A stretch of 64,000 nt of DNA from Gammaproteobacteria bacterium (GTDB lineage Bacteria > Pseudomonadota > Gammaproteobacteria > Pseudomonadales > Halieaceae). The notes under the pieces were generated by a model that did no database searches, was not told where the DNA came from, and saw nothing but the letters and a program-made list of their open reading frames with translations. The DNA lies in contig JANSYN010000016.1 of NCBI GenBank assembly GCA_024742415.1, forward strand, positions 1-64,000. Reading direction: 5' to 3'. Shown piece by piece: positions 1-8,744 of this stretch (positions are counted from its first letter, which is position 1; each line of letters opens with the position of its first letter). Made by a program: the position numbers and the translations under genes.

Positions 1-137
1 AGATGGAAATGATCTCCAGGAGGGCCTATGGTTTCAGGAACTTTGAGAACTATCGGTTGAGAGTGCTGACCCACTGCGGGTGGGACGGTATTATCAATCG
101 GGTACGGATGAATGCCCATCCCCCGTTAATTGGGTAG
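1..137 (+). mobile_element. C-terminal fragment of an ISL3-like transposase
   Basis: The frame is open from the left edge of the window and ends at a TAG at 135-137. Its last 44 codons contain RRAYGFRNFENYRLRVLTHC, which resembles the conserved C-terminal end of ISL3-family (IS204/IS1001/IS1165) transposases. The rest of the gene lies outside the window, so I cannot tell whether the element is intact. No convincing terminal inverted repeat is visible downstream. This is the only transposase-like sequence I recognise in the 64 kb. Confidence 0.65.
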
Positions 138-205
138 AGCCCTAGGATTCTTTGACGAAGACGCAAGCCAGTTGGTACCGGCTGAGAACCCCTTCACAAC
201 GAAAG

Positions 206-242
206 TGTTACCCATGTCTTCGGTATAAAGTGCAACCCATGT
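206..242. repeat. Pair of 12-bp direct repeats, possible IS terminus
   Basis: The 12-mer TGTTACCCATGT at 206-217 recurs with two mismatches as TGCAACCCATGT at 231-242, a 25-bp period. Short tandem repeats of this kind resemble the ends of some IS481-like elements; that comparison is from memory. No transposase gene accompanies it here, so it may be a relic between the transposase fragment and the tRNA gene. Confidence 0.4.
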
Positions 243-265
243 GTCGAGTATGCACCAGGGGTAAA

Positions 266-342
266 TGGTCGGTGTGAGAGGATTTGAACCTCCGACCCCT
301 TCCTCCCGAAGGAAGTGCGCTACCAGGCTGCGCCACACACCG
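266..342 (-). tRNA. tRNA-Pro (anticodon CGG)
   Basis: Read on the minus strand, the 77-nt sequence folds as a cloverleaf. The acceptor stem is CGGTGTG paired with CACACCG. The anticodon stem CTTCC/GGAAG encloses the loop TTCGGGA, which gives anticodon CGG. The T-arm contains GGTTCAAATCC, and the CCA end is encoded (266-268 on the plus strand). The anticodon reads CCG proline codons. A sigma70-like promoter lies just upstream. Its 3' side faces the IS remnants, and tRNA genes are common island insertion points. Confidence 0.95.
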
Positions 343-350
343 TGAGTTCT

Positions 351-379
351 AATATACCAAGCAGCTTGAACCGCTCCAA
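351..379 (-). promoter_or_regulatory. Probable sigma70 promoter of tRNA-Pro
   Basis: On the minus strand there is a -35 element TTGGAG (374-379), a 17-nt spacer and a -10 element TATATT (351-356). This would place the transcription start immediately before the tRNA 5' end at 342, as expected for a stable-RNA gene. Confidence 0.55.
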
Positions 380-418
380 GGTTGTCGGCACGCCGGCCGA
401 CACGATCAAGCGCCGTGG

Positions 419-628
419 TCAGTAGATGCCGGCCCACTTGGCCAGGAACTGGCTCAGGATGCTCAGTACTGTAACCACCACAACCAGCATCAGCATCATG
501 CGAATGGGCTTGAACGGTTTGCGCTCTACCGAGTTTACGCCTTTGCTGATGAATTCATCGACTTTCGCCTGATCTTCCGGGTTCAGTCGATTCTCGTAGC
601 TGCGGTCGGCTGGCTTTTGATCACTCAT
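419..628 (-). CDS. Small DUF3094-like single-pass membrane protein
   Basis: This 69-residue protein has a polar N-terminal half containing [13 protein letters not shown] and VERKPFKP, then one hydrophobic helix at about residues 43-64 that ends near the C-terminus. The pattern matches DUF3094, a small family known from Pseudomonas and relatives. No function is established. The helix suggests anchoring in the inner membrane with the charged N-terminus in the cytoplasm. It lies between tRNA-Pro and the terminator of the acyl-CoA dehydrogenase, so it is probably transcribed alone. The family name is from recall of the motif. Confidence 0.7.
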   Translation of the reverse strand: MSDQKPADRSYENRLNPEDQAKVDEFISKGVNSVERKPFKPIRMMLMLVVVVTVLSILSQFLAKWAGIY

Positions 629-637
629 AACACTGAC

Positions 638-668
638 AAAAAAAGGAGAATGGACGCATCCATTCTCC
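638..668 (-). terminator. Rho-independent terminator of the acyl-CoA dehydrogenase gene
   Basis: A perfect 10-bp stem (GGAGAATGGA at 645-654 with TCCATTCTCC at 659-668) encloses a CGCA tetraloop. On the minus strand it is followed by seven T residues (638-644). It lies about 65 bp past the stop codon of the minus-strand acyl-CoA dehydrogenase and just before the DUF3094-like start. Confidence 0.85.
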
Positions 669-731
669 CTCTTGGCACAAGGAAAGTCACTCTTTGCAGG
701 ACTTTTCCTCGCGTGGTTTTGAGCCCCGGCC

Positions 732-2525
732 CTAAACGATGAACAGCGCCTCGGGCATCTCCATCAGGGTGTCGGCGCCGCTGAGCATGGTTTCTTTCAG
801 GGTGCGCGTTCGGGGCAGCAGCTTGTCGAAGTAGAAGCGAGCGGTAATGATTTTCGCCTCGTAAAACGACATGTCTTCTCCGCCCTGTGCGATTCTGGCC
901 TGCGCTACGGCAGCCATGCGTGCCCAGAAGTAGGCGAAGGTGACATAGCCGCTGTACATCATGTAGTCCACTGCGGCGGCGCCGGCGTTGTCGGGGTTTT
1001 CCATGGCGGCCTCGCCCAGTTTCATGGAAACCTCCAGCCACTCGTCCTTTGCAGCCTTGAGCGGCTCGATAAATTCGGCCATTTCAGGGCCGCTGTGTTG
1101 CTCGCACAACTCATCGATCAGGCCGGTAAACTCAAGCAGGAGCTTGCCGCCGCTGCCCAGTACCTTGCGTCCGAGCAGGTCCAGGGCCTGGATGCCGGTT
1201 GTTCCCTCGTACAGCATGGAAATGCGGCAGTCACGCACGATCTGCTCCATGCCCCACTCGCGGATAAAACCGTGGCCACCGTAAACCTGCACACCCAGGT
1301 TTGAGCATTCGTAACCCAGTTCAGTGGTGAACGCCTTGGCAATCGGTGTGAGCAGGGCCATCAGGTCATCGGCTTTTTTGGCGCTCTCTGCATCGCCACA
1401 TTGCACTACATCGCCAAGCTGTGCGAGGTAATACAAAAATACGCGGGCACCCTCGGCAATCGCTTTTTGGGTCAGGAGCATACGCCGCACATCGGGGTGA
1501 ACAATAATCGGGTCGGCCGGGCCGTCCGGGTTTTTGGGGCCTGTCAGTGAGCGCATCGCCAGGCGCTCCTTGGCGTAACTCAACGCGCCCTGGAAAGACA
1601 ACTCAGTATGCGCAAGACCCTGGATCGCCGTACCGATTCGGGCCGTGTTCATAAAGGTAAACATGGCGTTCAGGCCCTTGTTGGGCGGGCCAATGAGGTA
1701 GCCACGCGCGCCGTCGAAATTGAGCACGCATGTGGCGTTGCCGTGAATGCCCATCTTTTCTTCGATAGAGGCACAGTGCACCGCGTTGCGCTCTCCGATG
1801 CCGCCGTCGGCGGTAACGTCGAACTTGGGAACGATAAACAGCGAGATGCCCTTGGTTCCCTCGGGCGCATCGGGCAGGCGTGCCAGCACGATGTGTACGA
1901 TGTTCTCGGCCATGTCGTGCTCACCGGCACTGATGAATATCTTGGTGCCGGTGATCGCGTAGCTGCCATCGGCCTGGGGCTCGGCCTTGGTGCGCAACAA
2001 GCCCAGATCAGAACCGCAGTGAGACTCGGTGAGGCACATGGTGCCTGTCCACTCACCGGAGATCATCTTGGTGAGGTAGTGTTGTTTCTGTTGCTCGTCA
2101 CCGTGCTCTTCCACGGTGTGAATCGCGCCGTGACTCAAGCCCGGATACATCAACCAGGCCCAGTTTGCGGTGCCGGCCAGTTCGTTCATCACAATTCCGA
2201 GCATGTTCGGCAGGCCCTGGCCGCCGTAGGTTGGGTCTGCGCTCAGCGCCGGCCAACCGTTCTCAACATACTGCCGATAGGCGTCGGCAAAGCCTGCGGG
2301 CGTCTTTACGCCGTCTTCGCTCCAGGTGCAGCCTTCTTCGTCACCGCTTTGGTACAGCGGCGCCACAACTTCTTCAGCGAACTTGGCGCCTTCATCGATG
2401 ATGGCATTGATGATGTCCTGTGTGGCCTCTTCACATCCGGGCAGCGTTTGGTACAGCGCCTCTGAATTGAGCACTTCGTTAATCGCAAACTTGATATCAC
2501 GTGTCGGCGCTTTGAATTGCGGCAT
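732..2525 (-). CDS. Acyl-CoA dehydrogenase, long C-terminal-extended type
   Basis: This 597-residue FAD flavoprotein is predicted to introduce the trans-2 double bond into acyl-CoAs. It has the N-terminal, middle (TESHCGSD near residue 167) and C-terminal acyl-CoA dehydrogenase domains plus an extra C-terminal domain of about 130 residues. That gives the roughly 600-residue architecture shared with DmdC-type enzymes. The likely catalytic base is Glu440 in LYEGTTG. The start at 2525 is preceded by GGAGGAA at good spacing; the frame stays open further upstream without that signal. Chain length or methylmercaptopropionyl-CoA specificity cannot be read from the sequence. The gene stands alone and ends at a strong terminator. 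Confidence 0.92.
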   Translation of the reverse strand: MPQFKAPTRDIKFAINEVLNSEALYQTLPGCEEATQDIINAIIDEGAKFAEEVVAPLYQSGDEEGCTWSEDGVKTPAGFADAYRQYVENGWPALSADPTYGGQGLPNMLGIVMNELAGTANWAWLMYPGLSHGAIHTVEEHGDEQQKQHYLTKMISGEWTGTMCLTESHCGSDLGLLRTKAEPQADGSYAITGTKIFISAGEHDMAENIVHIVLARLPDAPEGTKGISLFIVPKFDVTADGGIGERNAVHCASIEEKMGIHGNATCVLNFDGARGYLIGPPNKGLNAMFTFMNTARIGTAIQGLAHTELSFQGALSYAKERLAMRSLTGPKNPDGPADPIIVHPDVRRMLLTQKAIAEGARVFLYYLAQLGDVVQCGDAESAKKADDLMALLTPIAKAFTTELGYECSNLGVQVYGGHGFIREWGMEQIVRDCRISMLYEGTTGIQALDLLGRKVLGSGGKLLLEFTGLIDELCEQHSGPEMAEFIEPLKAAKDEWLEVSMKLGEAAMENPDNAGAAAVDYMMYSGYVTFAYFWARMAAVAQARIAQGGEDMSFYEAKIITARFYFDKLLPRTRTLKETMLSGADTLMEMPEALFIV

Positions 2526-2732
2526 GGTGGATTCCTCCGTTGGTCGCCTCAGGGCCTGCTGGCTGATGCCGGTGGGCCCTATGTTTTCACCGCACACATT
2601 CTGCGTAAAACCGGCTCGAAGTCAAATACCTTTTTGTCAGGATGAGAGCTGGTTCTTAGTCATTTAAATGGGGGGCGTGAACTGCCGCGCCGTGCCTTGA
2701 AAACGGGCCGAAGGGCTTGCCAGCAGCAACGC

Positions 2733-3410
2733 TCACAGCCCTAAAAGCGCGCGGACATCGAGGTGCTCACTTGCCTGGTGCGCATCGAAAGGCGCAAGCA
2801 ATGGCAGTTCTCCCAGGCAAGTGGCGGGCAGCAGGCGCTTTAATGTTTCAAAATTCTCTTCGTGGCAGTCCATGCGCTGTCCGGGTTGGTTGGCCACCCA
2901 CCCTGCCAGCGTCAGGCCATCCCGCTGGATCGCCTCGGCCGTTAACAGCGCATGATTGATACAGCCCAGGCGCATCCCCACAACCAGTATGACCGGCGTG
3001 CCCAATTCTACGGCAACGTTCGCCAGGGTCTCGCGCCCATTGATGGGTACGCGCCAGCCACCGGCGCCTTCTATGAGCACAAGGTCAGCCGTTGAGTTCA
3101 TGACGCCACGACACAGGCCAGCCAATCGGGCGGCCTGCAGAGTGCGGCCCTCGTGCTGCGCTGCAATGTGCGGGGCGATGGCCTCTTGCAGGGCAACCGG
3201 GTTCACCTGGGCGTAGTCGATATCCAGCGTCATGTTGGCCATGAGCGCCACGGCATCCTCATTCAACCCTGAGGCATCACACCCGGCCGCCACTGGTTTC
3301 ACGGCGGCGGTGCTCAGGCCCGCAGCCTCGGCCGCGCGCAGCAGCCCACAGCTCACCGCGGTTTTGCCCACTTCGGTGTCGGTTCCCGTCACAAAAAATG
3401 TCTTACTCAT
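2733..3410 (-). CDS. bioD: ATP-dependent dethiobiotin synthetase
   Basis: The 225-residue P-loop enzyme carboxylates 7,8-diaminopelargonate to dethiobiotin, the penultimate biotin step. The Walker A loop GTDTEVGKT lies at residues 9-17, and the family motif IEGAGGW is near the middle. It is the last gene of the minus-strand run bioB-bioF-bioHC-bioD and overlaps the end of bioHC by 8 bp, suggesting translational coupling. The diaminopelargonate aminotransferase gene bioA is not in the window and must be elsewhere if the pathway is complete. Confidence 0.95.
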   Translation of the reverse strand: MSKTFFVTGTDTEVGKTAVSCGLLRAAEAAGLSTAAVKPVAAGCDASGLNEDAVALMANMTLDIDYAQVNPVALQEAIAPHIAAQHEGRTLQAARLAGLCRGVMNSTADLVLIEGAGGWRVPINGRETLANVAVELGTPVILVVGMRLGCINHALLTAEAIQRDGLTLAGWVANQPGQRMDCHEENFETLKRLLPATCLGELPLLAPFDAHQASEHLDVRALLGL

Positions 3411-4995
3411 GTTTGGTCATTACTCCGTAGATCACTTCATAGGTGGCTGGCAGCTTGCCGTTGTCGCGGAAAGACTCATAGGCCTTGAGCATCCCCTGCA
3501 GGGCACGGCGCCCGGTCAGGCCCGTTTGGCGTTTGGCATTCATGTTGTGCGCACCCAGGCTTTTCAGCTCATCCAGCAGTTCCCGAACGTTCTGGTACAG
3601 CATGGTGTGAGTATTCACTTCAAGGCTTAATGTGGCGTCTGTAAAGGTCTCTGCCGCTGCCTGAAGCGCTGCCACGGGCATGAATTCATTCACGTGTTGG
3701 TGGGCGTCCACTGCGGCCCAGGCAGCGCGTAGCTCGCGTAGAGTCTCAGGCCCAAGAGTAGTAAACACACACTTACCTTCGGGCTTCAGTACCCTGCGCA
3801 GCTCGGCAAACAGGTTTTGGGGGCGCGAACACCACTGCATGGCCAGGCTACTGAAGATCACATCTACTGAAGCACTTGCCAGTGGCAGGTCTTCGGCATC
3901 TGCAACAATCCACTGCCAGTTGGCAGGTGCGCGCGCACGGGCATAGCCCACCATTCCCGGTGCGATATCCAGCCCCAAATACCCTGCCCCGGGAAAGCGT
4001 GCTTGCAGATGCCCGGCGAAAAAACCCGTGCCGCAGCCCAGGTCAAGGACGGTGTCTGCCAGGTTCGCCACACCATCAAGGCGCGAGAACAGCGCCTGGC
4101 CCACCTCCCGTTGCAGGGCGGCGACGGAGTCATAGGTACCGGCAGCGCGGCTGAAAGATGCGGCCAGTTCACCCTTGGGCACACCCTCGGTAACGCTTGC
4201 CGGTGCAGTAAGCAGCCCCTGCCCGGCCAGAAATTGATGCACGGTATTGGCAACAAGCGCCGGTTCTGCCCACGGTAAAAGATGGCCACTATTGGCAATG
4301 CTGAACACGGCAGACTTGCCCTGCGGCGACAGGTGTTGCTGCACGCTCGCCGCAGCAGCCGATGGCACCAGCGCATCACCCTCGGCAAAAAGGTAGGCCT
4401 GCGCCGTGTCTTGCGATGCGAGGCAGGAACGCTGGTCCAGGCCGGCAAGCCACTCCAGGCCGCGTAGCAAGTGCGGCGCAGAGGCCTCCTCGTTGTGCTG
4501 GCGCAACGCCCGGATCGCCGCGCCCGGGCGTGACGTGCCCAGCGCCTGCAAGCCGCTGAAGGTTGCCAGCGCAGCGGGTGCGTCGGCCGCGACCCGTTGG
4601 CGGAAATTGTCAAAGGTGGCCTGCGCCATGCCCGGCCAGTCGTTGTCTGCAACAAACTGTGGATTGCAGCAAACGCCAACAGCGGCAACCACCCGCTCGG
4701 GAAACCGACGGGCCATTTCCAGCGCCAGTTTGCCACCCAGTGAATGACCCACATAAACCGCCTGCGCCGGTGCCACCTCCAGCAGCATGGCCAGCAGGTG
4801 CTCGAGCGAGGGCGGGGGTGCAGCTCCGGCAGTTGCGCTGCATCCGGGAAGATCCGGCAGGGTCACATGGGCCCACTGGCGCAGGTGGCATAGCATCGGC
4901 CGCCAGAAATCGCGGCTGCCGCCCCACCCGTGCAACAGCACAAGGTGCTGCTCGGCGATGCCACTGGCGGGCAGGTATTCTACGTCCAGCATCAT
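3403..4995 (-). CDS. bioHC: Bifunctional BioH-BioC fusion: pimeloyl-ACP methyl ester esterase and malonyl-ACP methyltransferase
   Basis: This 530-residue protein joins two biotin enzymes with opposite chemistry. Residues 1 to about 250 form an alpha/beta hydrolase with HGWGG, the nucleophile elbow GHSLGG and a late catalytic His in SGHLLPW, matching BioH. The C-terminal half from about residue 265 is a class I SAM methyltransferase with LDLGCGTGFFAG, matching BioC. BioC caps malonyl-ACP as a methyl ester to prime pimelate synthesis and BioH removes the methyl group. The same fusion is annotated as BioHC in Saccharophagus and Teredinibacter. Tandem ATG codons at 4995 and 4992 abut the bioF stop; an upstream TTG at 5022 is less likely. 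Confidence 0.92.
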   Translation of the reverse strand: MMLDVEYLPASGIAEQHLVLLHGWGGSRDFWRPMLCHLRQWAHVTLPDLPGCSATAGAAPPPSLEHLLAMLLEVAPAQAVYVGHSLGGKLALEMARRFPERVVAAVGVCCNPQFVADNDWPGMAQATFDNFRQRVAADAPAALATFSGLQALGTSRPGAAIRALRQHNEEASAPHLLRGLEWLAGLDQRSCLASQDTAQAYLFAEGDALVPSAAAASVQQHLSPQGKSAVFSIANSGHLLPWAEPALVANTVHQFLAGQGLLTAPASVTEGVPKGELAASFSRAAGTYDSVAALQREVGQALFSRLDGVANLADTVLDLGCGTGFFAGHLQARFPGAGYLGLDIAPGMVGYARARAPANWQWIVADAEDLPLASASVDVIFSSLAMQWCSRPQNLFAELRRVLKPEGKCVFTTLGPETLRELRAAWAAVDAHQHVNEFMPVAALQAAAETFTDATLSLEVNTHTMLYQNVRELLDELKSLGAHNMNAKRQTGLTGRRALQGMLKAYESFRDNGKLPATYEVIYGVMTKHE

Positions 4996-4999
4996 CTGC

Positions 5000-6163
5000 T
5001 CAGCGCCGCCAGCAATCCGCAAGGTGGTCCAGGAGAGTATCGATCTGCTGTTCGCTGTGCGCGGCTGTCAGGGTAATACGCAGTCGAGAGGTATTGGCCG
5101 GGACCGTTGGCGGGCGAATGGCGCTGATCAGCAGGCCGCGCCCGGCCAGCGCGCGGCTCAGCTCCATGGCTTTATCGGCGTCGTTCACCAGCAGCGGCTG
5201 GATGGCGCTGCGGGATTCCATCACGGGCAATTCGAGCTGCCGGGCGCCTTCTCTGAACCGTTTGATCAAGGTGTGCAAATGATCCCTGCGCCAGCTTTCT
5301 TCCTGCAACAGGCGCAAGGACTCCAACGTCGCTGCAGCCACGGCCGGCGGCAGCGCGGTGGTATAGATGTAGTTGCGTGACGCCTGAATCAGCGCCTCAA
5401 CCAGCACGTCGGAACCTGCCACAAAAGCGCCCGCCGTACCCAGCGCCTTACCCAGCGTTGCCATCAGCACGGGCGCCTGATCGGCAGCCAGGCCGGCTTG
5501 TTCAAGCGAGCCGGCACCGCGCTCACCCAGCACACCAAAGCCGTGGGCGTCATCCACCATCAGGCAGGCCTCGTGGGCTGCGCAGGTCGCTGCAAGCTCT
5601 GCCAGGGGAGCTTCATCGCCGTCCATGCTGAACACGCCGTCGACTGCAACCAGTCGCAGTCCCGTACCGCGCGCCAGTCGGCGGGCCAGATCTGCTGCGC
5701 TGTTGTGCGTAAACCGGGCAAACTTCGCCCCGCTGGCCAGCCCACCATCGAGCAGAGACGCATGGTTAAGGCGATCTTCAAACACTGAATCACCGCGGCG
5801 CAACAGCGTGGTGAGCACACCGACATTGGCCATATAACCGCTGGAATACAGCAAGGCCCGATCACGGCCGGTGAATTCAGCCAGGGCTTCTTCCAACTCG
5901 TGGTGCGGCGCCGAATGTCCGCACACCAGGTGCGACGCACCACTGCCCACACCGTACCGCTGCGCGGCCTGCTGCAAGCGCGCAACGACGCGCGGATGCG
6001 CAGCCAGGCCCAGGTAATCGTTACTGCAAAAATTAAGGTATGTCTGGCCAGCCACCCGCACCTGCGCACCCTGGGGTGACTCGAGTGTGGAGCGGGAGCG
6101 ATACAAGCCCGCCTGGCGGCGCTGCTCTACCTGCTCCTGCAGGCGAGCGGTCAAGGCGTCCAT
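5000..6163 (-). CDS. bioF: 8-amino-7-oxononanoate synthase
   Basis: This PLP enzyme of about 387 residues condenses pimeloyl-ACP (or CoA) with alanine, the first committed step of the biotin ring pathway. It shows the aminotransferase-fold hallmarks [10 protein letters not shown] and a TLGKALG segment holding the Schiff-base lysine. Two starts are possible: ATG at 6163, preceded by AGCAGG, or a GTG two codons earlier at 6169. It starts about 30 bp after the bioB stop and ends next to the bioHC start, within the same operon. Confidence 0.95.
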   Translation of the reverse strand: MDALTARLQEQVEQRRQAGLYRSRSTLESPQGAQVRVAGQTYLNFCSNDYLGLAAHPRVVARLQQAAQRYGVGSGASHLVCGHSAPHHELEEALAEFTGRDRALLYSSGYMANVGVLTTLLRRGDSVFEDRLNHASLLDGGLASGAKFARFTHNSAADLARRLARGTGLRLVAVDGVFSMDGDEAPLAELAATCAAHEACLMVDDAHGFGVLGERGAGSLEQAGLAADQAPVLMATLGKALGTAGAFVAGSDVLVEALIQASRNYIYTTALPPAVAAATLESLRLLQEESWRRDHLHTLIKRFREGARQLELPVMESRSAIQPLLVNDADKAMELSRALAGRGLLISAIRPPTVPANTSRLRITLTAAHSEQQIDTLLDHLADCWRR

Positions 6164-6192
6164 CTGCACCTGCTGGCCGTCTAGTGCAATGG

Positions 6193-7239
6193 CTAGCGAC
6201 TGGCGTCGTAAAACTGCGGATGTGGTGTTTCCGGTGGCCGGTCTACGTGGCGACGCTCGGGGCGGATTCCCAGGCGGGCAAACAGGGCCATGTCCTTGTT
6301 GGCCGCCGGGTTGGGCGTCGTCAACAGCTTCTCGCCATAGAAAATGGAATTGGCGCCTGCCAGATACGCCAATGCCTGCATTTGCTCGTTCATTTCCTCA
6401 CGGCCGGCCGACAACCGCACATGTGACGCAGGCATCATGATTCGGGCCACGGCGATGGTGCGGATAAACTCGAAGGGGTCCAGGTCTGCTTCGTCCTCCA
6501 GCGGTGTGCCCTGCACGCGCACCAGCATATTGATGGGCACGCTCTCGGGATGCTGTGGCAAGTTGGCCAGCTCCTGTAACAGGCCAGCACGATCAGCCTG
6601 CCCCTCGCCCATACCCACAATACCGCCACTGCACACCTTCATACCCGCATCGCGCACGTGGCCGAGCGTGTCCAGCCGATCCTTATAGGTGCGGGTTGTG
6701 ATGATGTCGCCGTAGTACTCAGGCGAGGTGTCCAGATTGTGGTTGTAGTAATCCAGCCCCGCCTCGGCCAGCTCGCCCGCCTGCTTCTGCGTCAGCATGC
6801 CCAGGGTCATGCAGGTTTCCAGGCCGAGATCCTTCACGCCCTGGACCATGGCCACCACGGCGGCCATGTCGCGGTCTTTGGGCGAGCGCCAGGCAGCTCC
6901 CATGCAGAAGCGGGTGGCGCCCGATGCCTTCGCTGCTCGCGCCTGCTGTACGACTTCCTCCACGGCCATTAATTGCTCAACACTCAGCCCGGTATCGTAA
7001 CGGGTGCTCTGCGGACAGTACGCGCAGTCTTCCGGGCAGGCGCCGGTTTTGATGGAAAGCAACGTGCTGACCTGCACTTCGTTTGGGTCAAAATGCTGAC
7101 GGTGGACGGTCTGTGCCCGAAACAGTAAATCGTTAAACGGCAGGGCAAACAGCGCCTGCACTTCCGCGCGCGACCAGTCGTGGCGCGTGGCGGGTGGCAC
7201 AGTCTCAACAGGGCTCACAGCAGGAGTGGCAGAGGGCAT
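6193..7239 (-). CDS. bioB: Biotin synthase
   Basis: The 348-residue radical SAM enzyme inserts sulfur into dethiobiotin. The radical cluster motif CPEDCAYC is present in the N-terminal third, and the C-terminal part carries the TIM-barrel segments of BioB. The ATG at 7239 is preceded by GGAAA at about eight nucleotides; the frame extends upstream but without a better signal. It is the first gene of the bio operon and lies behind a good sigma70-like promoter. The leader contains no obvious BirA operator that I could confirm. Confidence 0.96.
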   Translation of the reverse strand: MPSATPAVSPVETVPPATRHDWSRAEVQALFALPFNDLLFRAQTVHRQHFDPNEVQVSTLLSIKTGACPEDCAYCPQSTRYDTGLSVEQLMAVEEVVQQARAAKASGATRFCMGAAWRSPKDRDMAAVVAMVQGVKDLGLETCMTLGMLTQKQAGELAEAGLDYYNHNLDTSPEYYGDIITTRTYKDRLDTLGHVRDAGMKVCSGGIVGMGEGQADRAGLLQELANLPQHPESVPINMLVRVQGTPLEDEADLDPFEFIRTIAVARIMMPASHVRLSAGREEMNEQMQALAYLAGANSIFYGEKLLTTPNPAANKDMALFARLGIRPERRHVDRPPETPHPQFYDASR

Positions 7240-7276
7240 GGGTATTTCCAGAAAAAACAAAGAGATAGGAACCCAC

Positions 7277-7304
7277 ATGATACGCGGGCCGGGCAAGCTG
7301 TCAA
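7277..7304 (-). promoter_or_regulatory. Sigma70 promoter of the bioBFHCD operon
   Basis: On the minus strand there is a perfect -35 TTGACA (7299-7304), a 16-nt spacer and -10 TATCAT (7277-7282). It lies about 40 bp upstream of the bioB start in the divergent gap with the comF-like gene. Biotin operons are often repressed by BirA at such a position. Confidence 0.75.
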
Positions 7305-7319
7305 CTCCGAGGGGTAGCC

Positions 7320-8045
7320 ATGGTTAACAGTGTTGGCAACCGACTACTCAACCTGCTGCTGCCCAGCACCTGCGCGCTGTGCGGCCTGCCAAGCCGGCAG
7401 GACCTGCCCCTGTGCAGCGGCTGCAAGTCCGACCTGCACCGCAACACGGTGAGTTGCGTGGCGTGCGCAATCCCCTTGCCGCCCTCGGCGGCGCGCAGCA
7501 CGCCACAGCGATGTGGCCGCTGCCTGCAGCAGCCTCCCCCTTTCAGCCGGGCTTGTGTGCCCTGGCTATACGATGCGCAGTTGGCTTACCTCATCCATCG
7601 CTGGAAGTTCAACGGCGAGCGCCACCTGTCACGACTGTTCGCAGGGCTCTGGACAGAAGCCACCTGGCTGACAGATCGCGCTGATGTTGTCGTGCCCGTG
7701 CCACTACACTGGCGCCGCCACTGGCAGCGTGGCTACAACCAGGCTGAGCTGTTGGCACGCGGTGTGTGCCACCACCAGCCGCAGCTGGGCCCGGTGGACT
7801 GTCAGCTACTGAAACGCTCACGCAGGACAGGGACTCAATCGAGCATGAATGCAGAGCAACGAAAGGCCAACCTGAAAACCGCCTTTACCGCACTGCGCCC
7901 CTGTGACAACCTCCATATCGCGCTGGTTGACGATGTCATGACGACCGGCGCAACCGCCGCCAGCGCCGCAACAGCACTGCTGGACGCTGGTGCACGTCGG
8001 GTGGATCTGTGGTGCCTGGCCCGAACACCCGCACCGAACCTGTAA
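7320..8045 (+). CDS. comF: ComF-family phosphoribosyltransferase-like protein
   Basis: The 241-residue protein starts with a cysteine-rich module (CALCG, CSGC, CVAC, CGRC) that probably binds zinc. It ends with a phosphoribosyltransferase domain whose PRPP loop reads [11 protein letters not shown]. ComF/GntX proteins support DNA uptake in transformable bacteria and are also found where competence is unknown, often next to bioB as here. The window carries type IV pilus genes, so a competence role is possible but not shown. The ATG at 7320 follows GAGGGG. It is divergent from bioB. Confidence 0.88.
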   Translation: MVNSVGNRLLNLLLPSTCALCGLPSRQDLPLCSGCKSDLHRNTVSCVACAIPLPPSAARSTPQRCGRCLQQPPPFSRACVPWLYDAQLAYLIHRWKFNGERHLSRLFAGLWTEATWLTDRADVVVPVPLHWRRHWQRGYNQAELLARGVCHHQPQLGPVDCQLLKRSRRTGTQSSMNAEQRKANLKTAFTALRPCDNLHIALVDDVMTTGATAASAATALLDAGARRVDLWCLARTPAPNL

Positions 8046-8060
8046 AGTGGGGAGCCGCAA

Positions 8061-8744
8061 TTGACGCGCATACTGGCAGTGCTTCTGATCCTGGCCAGCG
8101 GCCTGTGCAGTGCAGAGCCGCTGCGCATTGCAGTGGCTGCAAATTTCAAACCGACATTGACCCAGCTACACACGCAATTCGCAGCCGTGGACAGCACCCC
8201 GCTGAGCGTGAGTAGCGCCTCCACCGGGGTGCTGGCAACGCAGGTGCAGTACGGTGCCCCGTTCGACCTGTTTCTGGCCGCAGACAAAAACACGCCGCTG
8301 CGCCTGGCGCAGCAGTACAACACCGCAGCGTTCTGCTACGCCCGCGGCAGGCTGGCCCTGCTGGGTGGGCCCCTGGCAGCGCTGGCAGACGTGACCAAGT
8401 CACTGGCGATTGCCAACCCGGTCACGGCACCCTACGGCGCCGCCGCCCAGCAGGTGCTCGAGCGGGCCCAGTTCCAGCCCGCGATTACGCGCAAACTGAT
8501 TCGCGGCGCCAACGTCGCCCAGGCCTATCAGTTCTGGCACAGCCGCTCCGTGGACCTTGCACTGGTGCCGCTGGCAATGGCGCCTGCTGACGCTGCGCTC
8601 GTGCCTGCATCCTGGCACACACCCATCGACCAATACGCCCTGATCCTGAAACCTTCCGCCACGCTGGATCGCTACCTGAACTGGTTCAGAAGTGATAACG
8701 TTCGGGCTCTCATCAGGGAAGCCGGTTACGAACCTTGCCACTAA
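8061..8744 (+). CDS. modA: Molybdate ABC transporter, periplasmic binding protein
   Basis: This 227-residue protein has a short signal peptide (LAVLLILASGLCSA) followed by a mature N-terminus LRIAVAANF typical of ModA. Conserved segments SSASTGVLATQ and PFDLFLAAD are visible. It captures molybdate in the periplasm for ModBC. The start is a TTG at 8061 with GGGGAG seven bases upstream. It begins 15 bp after comF and overlaps modB by 10 bp. No modE regulator or Moco RNA motif was recognised nearby. Confidence 0.9.
   Translation: MTRILAVLLILASGLCSAEPLRIAVAANFKPTLTQLHTQFAAVDSTPLSVSSASTGVLATQVQYGAPFDLFLAADKNTPLRLAQQYNTAAFCYARGRLALLGGPLAALADVTKSLAIANPVTAPYGAAAQQVLERAQFQPAITRKLIRGANVAQAYQFWHSRSVDLALVPLAMAPADAALVPASWHTPIDQYALILKPSATLDRYLNWFRSDNVRALIREAGYEPCH

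Noticed and set aside
380-400. Inverted repeat TGTCGGC...GCCGACA upstream of tRNA-Pro
   Set aside because: It forms a hairpin but lacks a T-run on either strand, and no known element matches, so I did not call a terminator.
1608-2465. Long open plus-strand frame opposite the acyl-CoA dehydrogenase
   Set aside because: It lies wholly antisense to a well-supported enzyme and its translation shows no recognisable motif. GC-rich codon usage leaves such frames open by chance.
2690-2732. Possible terminator after bioD (GGCCGAAGGGC with T4)
   Set aside because: The stem is only three strong pairs plus wobbles, too weak to support.
3864-4754. Alternative minus-strand frame inside bioHC
   Set aside because: It is Trp/Arg-rich out-of-frame translation; the BioH and BioC motifs are all in the other frame.
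8040-8070. Possible molybdenum-cofactor riboswitch or ModE site before modA
   Set aside because: The gap is only 15 bp after comF, too short for a Moco aptamer, and no ModE palindrome is visible.
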